From Acanthaster planci (Eukaryota; Echinodermata; Asteroidea; Valvatida; Acanthasteridae), in NCBI RefSeq assembly GCF_001949145.1, contig NW_019091418.1, forward strand, positions 2,311,444-2,368,779: 57,336 bases of DNA, written 5' to 3'. A program made the position numbers and the translations under genes. A model generated the notes under the pieces. The model saw only the letters and a program-made list of their open reading frames with translations, searched no databases and was not told the DNA's origin. Positions 1-7,799 of the stretch are shown piece by piece (within the stretch, counting starts at the first letter, position 1; each line of letters starts with the position of its first letter).

Positions 1-901
1 TAATTCGTTCGCGTAGAGTTAAATCTTTACCTAGAGCTGTTTGTATCGTTTCTTTTAACGATTCAAATTGGTTTCTAAATCCCATGTTTAAATTTTTTCG
101 CTGGGTATTCAATGCAGCTAAAATCTCTAAGAATTTTAAGCTCTGATTCTTTTTGTTCTTGCGTGGTTCCTTCAATGCGTCTTCAGTTGTTTGAATATTT
201 TCTTTTACTCTTGCAATCTTAGCTTCTACAAGTTTTAATTGGCCTCTTATTGTTTGTAAGCTTTGATCGAGTCCTCTAATCTCTCTGAGAGTAAATTCTG
301 AATTTGCATCTTCTGGGTTTAAGTTTCTAGACTGTTGCGCTATTTCTTGAAGTTGATCGAGTACCTCATCTAGTTAGTCTACAGATCCGTCTTCATTTGT
401 GATCTTTTCTATTTTGTCTGAAACAGCTTCTACCTTTTCAATTTATTTAGTTGCAGGGTTTTTGTAATCTGTTAACCCTAAGGTGCCTGTGATAAAATCT
501 ATACTGCCTGCTCTTTGTTCTAAGGTAGATAATGCGAGAAAGAGCCTTCCTCCTGGGTCTCTGTTTAATCTAGTCAGGCGGATTTTTTTACCATTAAAGT
601 TCTCATAAAGTCTTTTTTTTAGAATCAACGCCAAATTTATTTGTGTCTTCCATGATCGGTTCAAGTCCGTCAAAATTTTGATCTTCTTATAAAAACTATT
701 CATTGCATCTTTAATGACATCATTGCGTTGTTTTTCATTGGTTATGCCCCGCCTCACTATGGGGTCATCTGTGCCTTCTACGAAAGACGTTTCTAGTTGA
801 TCCGAAGGTAGGTCATTCTCAACAAAATCTTGGTCGTCTTTTTCGTCCTGTTCTAATTCTTCTTGTTCCATTTCTTCCATTTCGATTCCCTCTTCCTCCA
901 T
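1..901 (-). pseudogene. Polinton coiled-coil protein, copy A (runs off window)
   Basis: The reading frame starts at 901 with a very acidic N-terminus and continues into a long heptad-rich, Q/K/E-rich coiled-coil region. A TAA at 443-445 and another stop near 375 interrupt the frame, but homology continues past both to the window edge, so the gene is broken and its 3' end lies outside. The last readable part (LKETIQ...KDLTLRER) matches the copy-B protein at 15180-15840 (IKETIT...SDLTLRDK), which supports common descent. The ATG is directly preceded by TTTTAAA, the promoter-like motif of this element. Its place after the capsid block suggests a virion or membrane-associated structural protein, but this is inference; function is unknown. 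Confidence 0.6.
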
Positions 902-924
902 TTTAAAATAAGGAAACTTAACTA

Positions 925-1185
925 CTACTCATGGGAAAACTCGCGGGCAAGATACCCTGCGCTACCAACCAACCCTGGGTGGCCAAGGGCCCCCCAGGGT
1001 GCACCGCTAGACAGCGCGGTCAATTTCAACGCGTCTTCGACAGATAATTTATTTAGATCCGGCGGTTTGATTTTAAATAGCTTGCTCGATAGCATGGCGT
1101 AACCCATAGTGATTGCTGAAACGACTGCACCGTGGTAAGCAGTATTGACGATTCCGTTTACGTCGATTGATTTAGCGTTACTCAT
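925..1185 (-). CDS. Small conserved Polinton protein with hydrophobic segment, copy A
   Basis: An 86-codon open frame. Residues 10-35 form a hydrophobic stretch (VNTAYHGAVVSAITMGYAML) followed by a basic, proline-containing segment (KLFKIKPPDLNKLSVED). This pattern, a small membrane-type protein with an IKPPDL-like turn and a following amphipathic helix, resembles a short protein I associate with invertebrate Polintons, but I cannot give it an established name. The C-terminal 25 residues look unlike the rest, so the tail may be frameshifted. ATTATTAAAT lies just upstream of the ATG. No counterpart is visible in copy B, where the four small genes between the HNH gene and the coiled-coil gene appear deleted. 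Confidence 0.5.
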   Translation of the reverse strand: MSNAKSIDVNGIVNTAYHGAVVSAITMGYAMLSSKLFKIKPPDLNKLSVEDALKLTALSSGAPWGALGHPGLVGSAGYLAREFSHE

Positions 1186-1289
1186 ATTTAATAATAAGGA
1201 ATCTTAAATTTATTCCATGTCCAAAATCTGTTCTTCAATTTTGTTGGTTCGGAATAATGTTCGTTGTTTGCTTCGCTCTGCTCGTTCGC

Positions 1290-1672
1290 TTCGCTTCGCT
1301 TCGTTCGCTTTTTAGTTGAACAGTTTTGTTTTTCCAAATTAAATAGACCGCACCCAAACCAATCGCCAACCCACCAAATATCAAGTTTCTGTTCTCGATG
1401 ACTGTTTGATAAATTTTATTTTATGACCTGAAGTTCTGGTCGCTCTCTTCGCTCGCTTCGCTCGCTAATTTCATCTTGGCGAGCTGTTGCTTCATCTTTT
1501 TGTTATGCTCGGCTGATTTCTTACCTTGTTCTACACGCTTCGAATTTTTAACGTTTACTTTATTTTTAGTTACCGTCTGTACGTTCTTCTTTACCGGGGT
1601 GTTTGTTGGAGTGTTCGGAATGCTCGCTCCGCTCGCTTCGTTCGTTTCGTTCGCTTGTTCGTTCGTTGACAT
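1290..1672 (-). pseudogene. Basic/Thr-rich protein with C-terminal TM segment, copy A
   Basis: The frame opens with MSTNEQANETNEASG, continues through a T/N/K-rich basic region and stops at 1421. After that stop the next codons read NKIYQTVIENRN and then a clear transmembrane helix (LIFGGLAIGLGAVYLIW) ending near 1310, so the stop looks secondary. Three of the A-specific palindromic repeats sit in this gene: at the N-terminus (1620-1664), at the pre-stop position (1441-1466) and just downstream of the TM helix (1269-1311). They supply much of the ASE/SER composition. A tail-anchored membrane protein is the likely ancestral form; function unknown. Confidence 0.45.
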
Positions 1673-1679
1673 CCTCTTT

Positions 1680-2153
1680 ACTATAACTTTTGTTGAATTC
1701 CAGGTATTTAGTGGTAATCAGCATAGCTGTAAGTGGTGACAGATACACTCCGTACTTGTAACAGATCTCGGTAAGTAAGTGACCCATGGTCTGACTGATA
1801 ATCGGATTGTCGTTTAGGTCTTTGGCCAGCGCTTCTTCGGACGTTAAGTTGACGTTAAACCCGAGTAGATCGATCGGAGTAGCTATACCGAGTAAGCGAG
1901 AGTAGAGGCTCTAAATCGCGTGGCCAAGAGTTTTTACGATCTCTTTGCCAAATTTAATTTCGTACAAATTGAAAAGCCTCTCTTGGTCTTTGGTTGACAG
2001 CGCTTCAATCTCTTTAATCGAGTATTCTTTACCTAGGTACTTTTTACTTTCACCTGACGCAGCTATCGAACAGAGTCTGTCTTTGACGCTCGCTACGCTC
2101 GCTCCGGTTGATTCGCTTTTTGAATCGGTGAGAATGCTTTTGATGTCGTCCAT
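1680..2153 (-). pseudogene. Conserved Polinton protein (MDDIKSILTDSK... type), copy A
   Basis: A protein of about 155 codons read from 2153. The first part includes SKKYLGKEYSIKEIEAL and a helix (KFGKEIVKTLGHAI). One stop at about 1911 breaks it, and the same frame resumes downstream with LTSEEALAKDLNDNP, then MGHLLTEICYKYGVYL and a hydrophobic LSPLTAMLITTKYLEF end. The layout (LGKEY motif, KTLG helix, hydrophobic C-terminus) matches a conserved unnamed protein I have seen associated with invertebrate Polintons; I know no assigned function. A palindromic repeat at 2087-2106 encodes the STGASVASV stretch. The ATG is preceded by TATATATTAAA, one of the clearest copies of the start-site motif. 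Confidence 0.55.
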
Positions 2154-2281
2154 TTTAATATATACGTTTTAAATTTGTTGTAGGTGTGCTTTAGGCGTAG
2201 GTACTCGCTCGTGCAGTAGGTCAAGTTAGCTACTATAACTAGTTGAATAAGTAGTTGAACGTATTCTAGCAGAGTTATCAT
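2093..2281 (-). CDS. Short membrane ORF, copy A
   Basis: A 62-codon frame beginning MITLLEYVQLLIQLVIVANL, a single N-terminal hydrophobic helix followed by a basic tail. It overlaps the start of the next gene (2153) and follows the HNH gene after a hairpin. Size and position fit a small viral membrane protein, but the overlap means the last 20 codons may be fortuitous. No homologue is visible in copy B. Evidence is limited to hydrophobicity and position. Confidence 0.35.
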   Translation of the reverse strand: MITLLEYVQLLIQLVIVANLTYCTSEYLRLKHTYNKFKTYILKWTTSKAFSPIQKANQPERA

Positions 2282-2304
2282 TTGTTATAACTAAAATAAA
2301 AAAA

Positions 2305-2338
2305 GTTGTAACTAAGCTGACGTCAGCCTAGTTACAAC
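2305..2338 (-). terminator. 34-bp hairpin plus T-run after the HNH gene, copy A
   Basis: A 34-bp inverted repeat with 17-base arms and one A/C mismatch, centred on GCTGAC|GTCAGC, with outer arms GTTGTAACTA and TAGTTACAAC. Read on the minus strand it lies about 30 bases after the HNH stop and is followed at once by seven T residues. That arrangement resembles an intrinsic terminator or a viral transcript-end hairpin. The next gene starts 24 bases further on. Termination or processing is inference. Confidence 0.6.
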
Positions 2339-2368
2339 AAAAGTTAAGTAGTTAATAGGTGGGTCTAG

Positions 2369-2982
2369 TTAGCTACAATAACTAGTTTTCAAATCTTTAG
2401 ACGACGTGACAATTAGCTTATCATACTTGTTAGCGTTGTTACACTTTAAAGAACACAGAACGCAATTTGATTTAATGTTACCAATAGAGTTATCTAATCG
2501 TTCAATGGTGCATAGATTATCTTTATTCTCTAGGAATTGCATTCAAACCTCGCAATCTGGGTAAAAGCAGCGCGGATAATCCTCGATCAAGCCACGGCAG
2601 AAGTCTGTGTCGATCAGGGTCATATCTATCGTACTTTTTATCTGATTGACGAGAATTACGAATCCAACCTCGAATCGTTACTTCAATGGGTCACTATATA
2701 TTTTACAATATTCTCTCCGTTTTTCGTGAATACAAATTGATGCCCCGTCACATTCAACGCACTGATTTCTTCGTTTCCGTGTTCACAAATAGATGTTCCT
2801 TTGCACTCTCTACAACTATGTTTTTGCCTCCCATGCTGACACTTGTTTAACGCTTGATGGGCTCGTACTTTCTCAATGCACTCGGTACAAGTCGAGTTAA
2901 TTCTACCCGTTTTCTGCATTTTAAAGTTTGATGAGTCCAGGAGCCAACGACACTTAGCGCAATTCTTTTCACTTTCAATCAT
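2369..2982 (-). pseudogene. HNH-like endonuclease with C-x-H-G zinc repeats, copy A
   Basis: The N-terminus has two CxxC pairs (CAKC, CTEC), then repeats of the form C-x-H-G-x5-C-x2-C-x-G (CQHGRQKHSCRECKG, CEHG). A frameshift near 2770 and stops at about 2700 and 2565 break the gene. The downstream frame still shows DTDFCRGLIEDYPRCFYPDC and TIERLDNSIGNIKSNC, followed by VLCSLKCN. These match the better preserved copy at 14379-15169. The ERLDNS...N...C..KCN arrangement resembles phage and giant-virus HNH nucleases, with paired cysteines as zinc ligands. Role in the element (DNA processing, or competition with other elements) is inferred. It lies directly after the fused capsid/ATPase remnant. 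Confidence 0.65.
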
Positions 2983-3024
2983 ATTCTAAACTTTTATTAA
3001 ATATAACTAAAATATTTCTCATTT

Positions 3025-3960
3025 TTACTGAACGAGATAATCCACCGGCGGCTCCGTATTTAAAATTAGCTTACTAAATTTCACGTTCGCTGTTATCGTC
3101 GGAAATCGAGCCAGAGACCGTACTTATCTCTTAAGTATTCGGCCCGGTTAAGTTTAAATCTTTAACCACCGCCCTCACCGATTCTCTCTCCGAATCTCCA
3201 AAATATTTTGTAACTTCATTCCAATGTTGGTATTCAAACAGACACTGCGACTACAATTGATTCGGTTTACCTTCGACCGTCACGACCATTTTTGTTATAT
3301 GCTGATTATAAAATCTCTGGGGATTTTTAATAGCCGGGTCTCTAAACAGGATCAAAATTCCTTTCAAGCTCTTGATCGTCTGGTCGATGCTGATGTTCCA
3401 TAGCGTGTCAGACTTGTTTACCGCTTGCTTCTTCCAGGAATGCACTCGGTCGAATAGGTAAAACATCGTTTTTTTTGTTTCTCAAGGTTTGAGCCAGATC
3501 TCTTTACCGTTGTTTTCGGCTTCGTCTTTGTCACCAGCACCGAGACGTATCTTGGCCACGTTTTCCTTTTCCAGACCAAAGTACGCCATATTTTTAGTCT
3601 GCGACAGGGGTAGCCAATTGTCCTTAAAATTGTGAAATACGTCCGCATCTCGGTAACTTACGATTTTGTTTCCTTGGAGAGATATATTAATTTACGAAAC
3701 CAGGTTTCTCGCCACGTTGTTATACACGGTACGGTTGTCGTCCGAGGAACCGTCTAGATCCAGTTTAAAAGCCAGTTTGGCGGTGCCGGGTACAATGACG
3801 TCGTCCGTGCCTAGGGCTGGGGATTTACGTTTAACGTGTGAACCGCGGCTATGGTACTCGGGTTATGCATAATGGTTACTTCGCGCCTTTCGCCTTTGAT
3901 CGCGCGAGGAACTTTAAGTTTGCGACTCGGGTTTAGCTTTTTGGTGTATTGTTGCGACAT
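3025..3960 (-). pseudogene. Major capsid protein fused by deletion to ATPase C-terminus, copy A
   Basis: From the ATG at 3960 the frame shows double-jelly-roll Polinton capsid signatures: a basic N-terminus (KVPRAIKGERREVTI), then VIVPGTAKLAFKLDLD, NVARNLVS, LQGNKIVSYRDADVFH, NMAYFG, YLFDRVHSWKKQAVNKSDT, NPQRFYN and VVTVEGKPNQL. Several stops and frameshifts break it (near 3810, 3690, 3480 and 3243). Close to 3098 the capsid sequence (GLWLDF) jumps to a segment matching the end of the copy-B ATPase (KFSKLILNTEPP, stop 3027-3025). A deletion of about 0.7 kb has therefore removed the capsid tail and nearly all of the ATPase. The ATG has TATATATTAAAAG eight bases upstream. The gene encoded the main virion shell protein and is now non-functional. 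Confidence 0.85.
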
Positions 3961-4006
3961 ATTACTTTTAATATATAATATTCTTATATACGATTCTTAT
4001 TTTATT

Positions 4007-4198
4007 TTAAAAAGAAAAGAAAACGCAATTAAGGATACACCGACGGTAAAAAAACAGGTCTTTGTATTTTTCACTTTGGATCTCTAGGACCATATCACCG
4101 ACGTGATCTATATCGGCGTGAATTTCACCCAGCATCTGCTGAATTTCCGTTTTGTCTGCTTGAATCTCCGACAATTGATGTCTAATTTCGCTATTCAT
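4007..4198 (-). pseudogene. Small coiled-coil/TM Polinton protein, copy A
   Basis: The frame begins MNSEIRHQLSEIQADKTEIQ and continues MLGEIHADIDHVGDM, a short amphipathic coiled coil. It ends in a hydrophobic stretch that looks frameshifted compared with copy B at 12290-12522, where the same motif (MLGDMSADLDHHGDMLLGIH) is longer before its TM segment. The gene sits immediately upstream of the capsid gene on the same strand, as in copy B. It diverges from the gene at 4226, sharing a 27-base AT-rich spacer that holds start-site motifs for both directions. Function unknown; possibly a small virion membrane protein. Confidence 0.5.
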
Positions 4199-4225
4199 TT
4201 AATTTAATTTAACATTATTTTAAAA

Positions 4226-4717
4226 ATGGCTAGTGCTTTGATGATGGTGGGAGGAGCGGTAGTAAACGCCTTGGCATTCACAGGCTCAAATTTTTTATTT
4301 AGCCTTTTACGAAAAGGCGGTGAAGCGAGCGGAGCGAGCGAACGAAAGCGTCACGACCTCGCGTTGGAGCAATTGACGCAAGCAAAACAAGAGTGAGAAC
4401 AAAACCGTGTACACATGCTAGACTTTTTAAACGAACAAATGCGACAAGAACGCGCGAGCCAGGAGACATTTGTAAACGTGGACGAAGCCCTACGAGCTTA
4501 TTCGGAATTGACCGGTAAGAGTATCACGCCGTTACCGCCAGACCCTACATTGTCCGATATTTACAAGCCTACCGAATATCAAAAAATTCGCGAGTTTGTT
4601 TGGATTTTAGGCAAAATGGCTTTGGTCGGTTTCTTAAGCTTATCGATTTGCGTAACTTTAAAAACTAGTACTTTTAAAATGGACCACAGGGTTACTGGCG
4701 AGGAGAAAGCGCGGTAA
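4226..4717 (+). pseudogene. Conserved Polinton membrane/coiled-coil protein (MASALMM... type), copy A
   Basis: It opens with MASALMMVGGAVVNALAFTG, an N-terminal hydrophobic helix, and continues through a charged helix (RKRHDLALEQLTQAK) to a TGA at 4394-4396. The same frame then goes on with DFLNEQMRQERASQ, TFVNVDEALRAYSELTGK, DIYKPTEYQKIREFVWIL and a C-terminal hydrophobic helix. A one-base insertion near 4632 changes the end relative to copy B (11833-12250). A palindromic repeat at 4321-4350 adds residues (GEASGASE) absent from copy B. The ATG follows TATTTTAAAA. I recognise the layout as a recurring Polinton protein with two terminal TM helices; its function is not known to me. Confidence 0.6.
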
Positions 4718-5659
4718 ATCATCTACACGAAAAGACCAGTGCTGACAAATCAGTTATCAGAAACTGGCTAAAAAAGCAGGCCATTTGGCAAATATATTTA
4801 CCAAAACCAAATTACGTACCCAGACCCACAATGTTGCAATCAGAATCGGTCAAACCTAATTATGCGCATCAAATTGACGTACTTTATTTACCCTGGGACC
4901 GCGTTAAAAGAAAAACGTTTAAGTACGCTTTGACCGTGGTAGACGTAGGTTCCCGGTATAAAGAAGCCAAGCCGTTGACCAGTAAAACCGCCGAGCAAGT
5001 GAGCGAAGCGACCAAGAAAATCTGCGAGCGATCACCTCTGACCTGGCCCAAATTCGTAATGGTAGACTCGGGATCTGAATTTGAAGGGGACTTTAAAAGT
5101 TAATGGCAAAAACGGAGTAGAAATTCAAGTGGGTGTGCCGGGTGTTCACAGATCTCAAGGAATCGTGGAAAGGTTTAACCGCACTTTAGCCGAGCTTTTA
5201 TTCGGCCATCAATACGCTCAAGAAATGATAGACGTGGGTGAGCGAAACGTTGAATGGGTAAAACGTTTGCCCCAGGTCGTCAAATCGTTGAACGAGGAAA
5301 AAACGCGTTTAATCGATGCCGTTACTGCAGAAGCTATAAAATTAGCGAGCGTAGCGAGCCAAACACCCAGTGCACCTGTGAGCGAGCGAAGCGAGCGTCA
5401 AAGACAACTTCCTCCAGACGCGGTCGTTAGGTACCTCTATTACCCGGGTGAGCAAGAGGGCGGCACCGTCAGAAGGCGACAGATCTGGTCTGGTCCGTGG
5501 ACGTTTACCAAATTGAAAAGCGCACCAGTCAATTTAAACGGGTGAATGGCAAGCGGGTAAAAACGGGCCCAACTTTATATTATCTGTTAAACGGCCCAAA
5601 TAGAAGTTTCGTCAAAGAAGAAATTCAGGTCGTACCCGAGGATACCAAATTACCGGAGT
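4679..5659 (+). pseudogene. Retroviral-type (DDE) Polinton integrase, copy A
   Basis: The N-terminal region shows GYWRGESAV and KSVIRNWLKKQAIWQIYLP, typical of the part before the catalytic core. The core has DVLYLPWDRV, YALTVVDVGSRYKEA, then MVDSGSEF and, after a frameshift near 5097, GIVERFNRTLAELLF; these carry the D, D and E residues expected of a DDE integrase. The C-terminal part reads DAVVRYLYYPGEQEGG, then after another shift near 5540 SFVKEEIQVVPEDTKLPE. Three palindromic repeats (4987-5010, 5344-5360, 5381-5398) lie in the coding region. The first ATG (4679) appears to have lost about 17 codons compared with copy B. The enzyme would insert the element's ends into host DNA. Confidence 0.85.
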
Positions 5660-5685
5660 AATAACAGGAGTAGCTTCGTTGTTGA

Positions 5686-6160
5686 TTAGCTTAGGTTCGC
5701 TTCGATTCGCTTTTTCCCGTAAGCTAACGTATCGATTCCATTCGGCAATATGTAGCGCTTTGTGTCCAACGGCGAGAGGCTTAGTTTGTTTTGCGACAGA
5801 GTAAACATCCGATGTTTATCTGATCGAAATAATTGCTGTTTATTGAAATAAGAAACCCGGTCAAATAGGCAGCTTTTATACATCTCGTGGGTTAACCGTT
5901 TCTCGGTTACTACCTTTGTGACCTTCTTTAAATTTTGATCGACCGTCAGAATCGAATACATTTTTGGTCTGATGCAAACGGCTTCTAAAATTGTTTTGCC
6001 ACCAAATTCGTCTTTCATTTAGCCGATGACTTTTTGTTTTTGGTGCTGTAAAGTTGATGATCGGGCAGGTAATTACTAAAGTCAAATAATGAACGATTTT
6101 TACTCAGGTAGTCGACCAAGGAATGCTCGCTTCGCTCGATCTGCGTCTCCCTCGTAATCT
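5686..6160 (-). pseudogene. DNA polymerase B (protein-primed) C-terminal fragment, copy A
   Basis: Only the last 150 or so codons remain. Recognisable parts are SLFDFSNYLPDHQLY, KMKDEFGGKTI, KVTKVVTEKRLTHEM, LFDRVSYFNKQQLF, DKHRMFTLSQNKLSLS and DTKRYILPNGIDTLAYG, each matching copy B at 10200-10660. A one-base overlap near 6017 separates two frames. Upstream of about 6160 the sequence is no longer polymerase but the start of another gene (6287), so the N-terminal four fifths, including all catalytic motifs, are gone. A palindromic repeat at 6122-6140 adds an ERSEHS stretch and another at 5696-5711 alters the C-terminus. It converges on the integrase, as in copy B. Confidence 0.8.
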
Positions 6161-6287
6161 TAAAAAACCCTTTTTTCAAGCTGAACGTTTTTAACACAAA
6201 TACATTTGGTCCCTTCTTCATTTTTGATCTCGTTTTTAAGTTTAAATGTCTGCGGATTTTTAGTCAAGTGAAATGTGTGGGTCTCCA
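6160..6287 (-). pseudogene. 5' fragment of end-module gene (METHTFHL...), copy A
   Basis: The frame starts METHTFHLTKNPQTFKLK and is readable for about 42 codons, then runs into polymerase sequence. It is clearly homologous to the start of the gene at 18539-19160 (METRTFYLTEYPQTFKLK). TATAATATTAAA directly precedes the ATG. In both places the gene lies next to the same upstream gene and the same terminal repeat. Here, however, the module is joined to the polymerase end of the element, while in the B block it lies at the opposite end. Function unknown. Confidence 0.55.
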
Positions 6288-6295
6288 TTTTAATA

Positions 6296-6734
6296 TTATA
6301 AACTCTTTAAAAACTTTTCTCGGGCGTTTTCCCAGTGCTTATCCGAAACTTGAAATAGATCTTTCACTTTAGATTCGGTTTCCCCAGTTGTGTCTTGATA
6401 ACACACCGCGATTAAAGCCTGCAACGGTTTACATCTGGAGATCTTACCGTTTAAAACTTGGTTTAATTTATATTCTATTTCACCCGCTTCGCCTTTTTTA
6501 AAACAGATGTTATATTTTTGCGGGGTTTTTCTCGATTTTGGTGGGGGTGGTTTCCTCCAAACGTGATGCTTGTAATATCTATCTCCCATGTGGGCGGGGG
6601 TGAAAGAAGTGAGCGAAGCGAACCAAAAATTAGACTGCAATGTTTACACGCATATCGGTTTACTTTGTTTTTGAGATCCTGCTATGTATACTTCTTTTAG
6701 ATTCAGCAAGTGACAAAGTTCTGCATCAGTCATC
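6296..6734 (-). pseudogene. End-module gene X (about 145 codons), copy A
   Basis: The frame starts MTDAELCHLLNLKEVY at 6734, has one stop near 6650 and continues to 6296. The second part is basic and proline-rich (KHHVWRKPPPPKSRK), then has a helical region (EIEYKLNQVLNGKISRCKP) and ends WENAREKFLKSL. A palindromic repeat (6607-6624) encodes WFASLTSF. The start follows ATTAATAAAAG. It is the gene closest to the putative terminal repeat, matching the position (not clearly the sequence) of the broken gene at 19190-19574. Family not recognised. Confidence 0.45.
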
Positions 6735-6759
6735 TTTTATTAATAGTTCATTTATTTAA

Positions 6760-6990
6760 GGCGGTTGTAAACGAGTTCAGGTCGACGGGAAGTCCCTTTT
6801 TTGTTTGTGAGGGATTGCTGGTGCGATCGGTGCTGGTCACGAGTTGTTTACACAAAAGTGCGCCGGGGTCAAAAGTTCAAGGTCAGTGAAGTGGAAATCC
6901 CCAGTGCGAGTGGTGGGTGAAAGGGGGTGTAAGAGGATGTGCTCCAGAACAAAGAGGAGGTGCTCCAGAACTCTCTTTTCCCTACTACTG
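6760..6990. repeat. Putative Polinton terminal inverted repeat, copy A
   Basis: This non-coding G-rich stretch aligns in patches with 19655-19870. Shared pieces include GGTCACGAG followed by TGTTT, AAAGT, AAGGTCA/GAGGTCA, AATCC, GTGGGTGAA/GGTGAATGG and the closing CTCTCT. Both copies lie in the same orientation just outside the end-module genes. The outer boundary is unclear because a Gypsy gag fragment abuts near 6990; no target-site duplication was found. Confidence 0.45.
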
Positions 6991-7780
6991 CGTGATTGCG
7001 CTGTGTACAGGTTTGCGTGCCCTTGATTGGCTTTTCGCTATTTTGTTCACGGCTCTGTCATTCTGAGACAATGCTGCCTGCAGTCCCTGCATATCTTTTA
7101 CGTTTTTAGCCGCCCTTTCCTTGCCAAGGGCCATTGACATTGCCTTCTCTAGTGTCAAGTTTTTCTCTGCAAGGAGATTCCGTTGGATGCGGTCGTTTCC
7201 GACGCCGCATACTAATCATCGCGCAACATGTTGTCTAAGATGCTGCCATAATTGCAGAACTCTGCCAGTGAGCGCAGAGCCGCTACAAATTGGGCTACGG
7301 ACTCACCCTCTTCTCGGTATCGGCTTTTGAACTTGAATTGCTGGACGATTTCCGATGGCACCGGATTATGATGCTGGGTCATGCACTGTACCAGGTCATC
7401 ATACGATTTATCGCCGGGTTTCTCAGGAGCCACGAGATTCCGCAGTAGTCTGTAGGCCTGAGGCCCGATCACAGTAAGTAGAACTGCTTGTTTCTTTGCT
7501 GTGTTAGTTACGTTGTTGGTAACAAAATAATGTTCCAACCATTCGACGTACTGCAGCCATTCCTCCTTTTCTTATCGAAATTCTTCAATTTTACCGATCA
7601 AGGCAACCATAGTCACTAATTATCCTCGTCGCCAGTTTGTAATGAACTGGGCAAGATACACGCAATATTCGAGTTGGAGGAACACCAATTTAATCTTCTT
7701 NCATGTGAGGCTCTGGAAACCAAGTGCAAGACTAACAGACAATGCACACGTAGCATTTGTGATACACCGAAAGAAAGTAA
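6990..7780 (-). mobile_element. Ty3/Gypsy gag and partial LTR wedged between copies A and B
   Basis: On the minus strand, CATTACA followed by AACTGGCGACGAGGAT (7640-7620) looks like an LTR end and the leader found in many Gypsy elements. Gag starts at 7612; after a stop near 7575 it reads EWLQYVEWLEHYFVTNN, then YRLLRNLVAPEKPGDKSYDD and REEGESVAQFVAALRSLAEF, typical retrotransposon gag. A frameshift near 7210 leads to CGVGNDRIQRNLLAEKN and KERAAKNV. Protease and reverse transcriptase are missing. Sequence between 7640 and about 7780 is probably LTR, with one N at 7702; the join to polymerase sequence cannot be placed exactly. Confidence 0.7.
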
Positions 7781-7799
7781 TACAATACATTTACGACCA

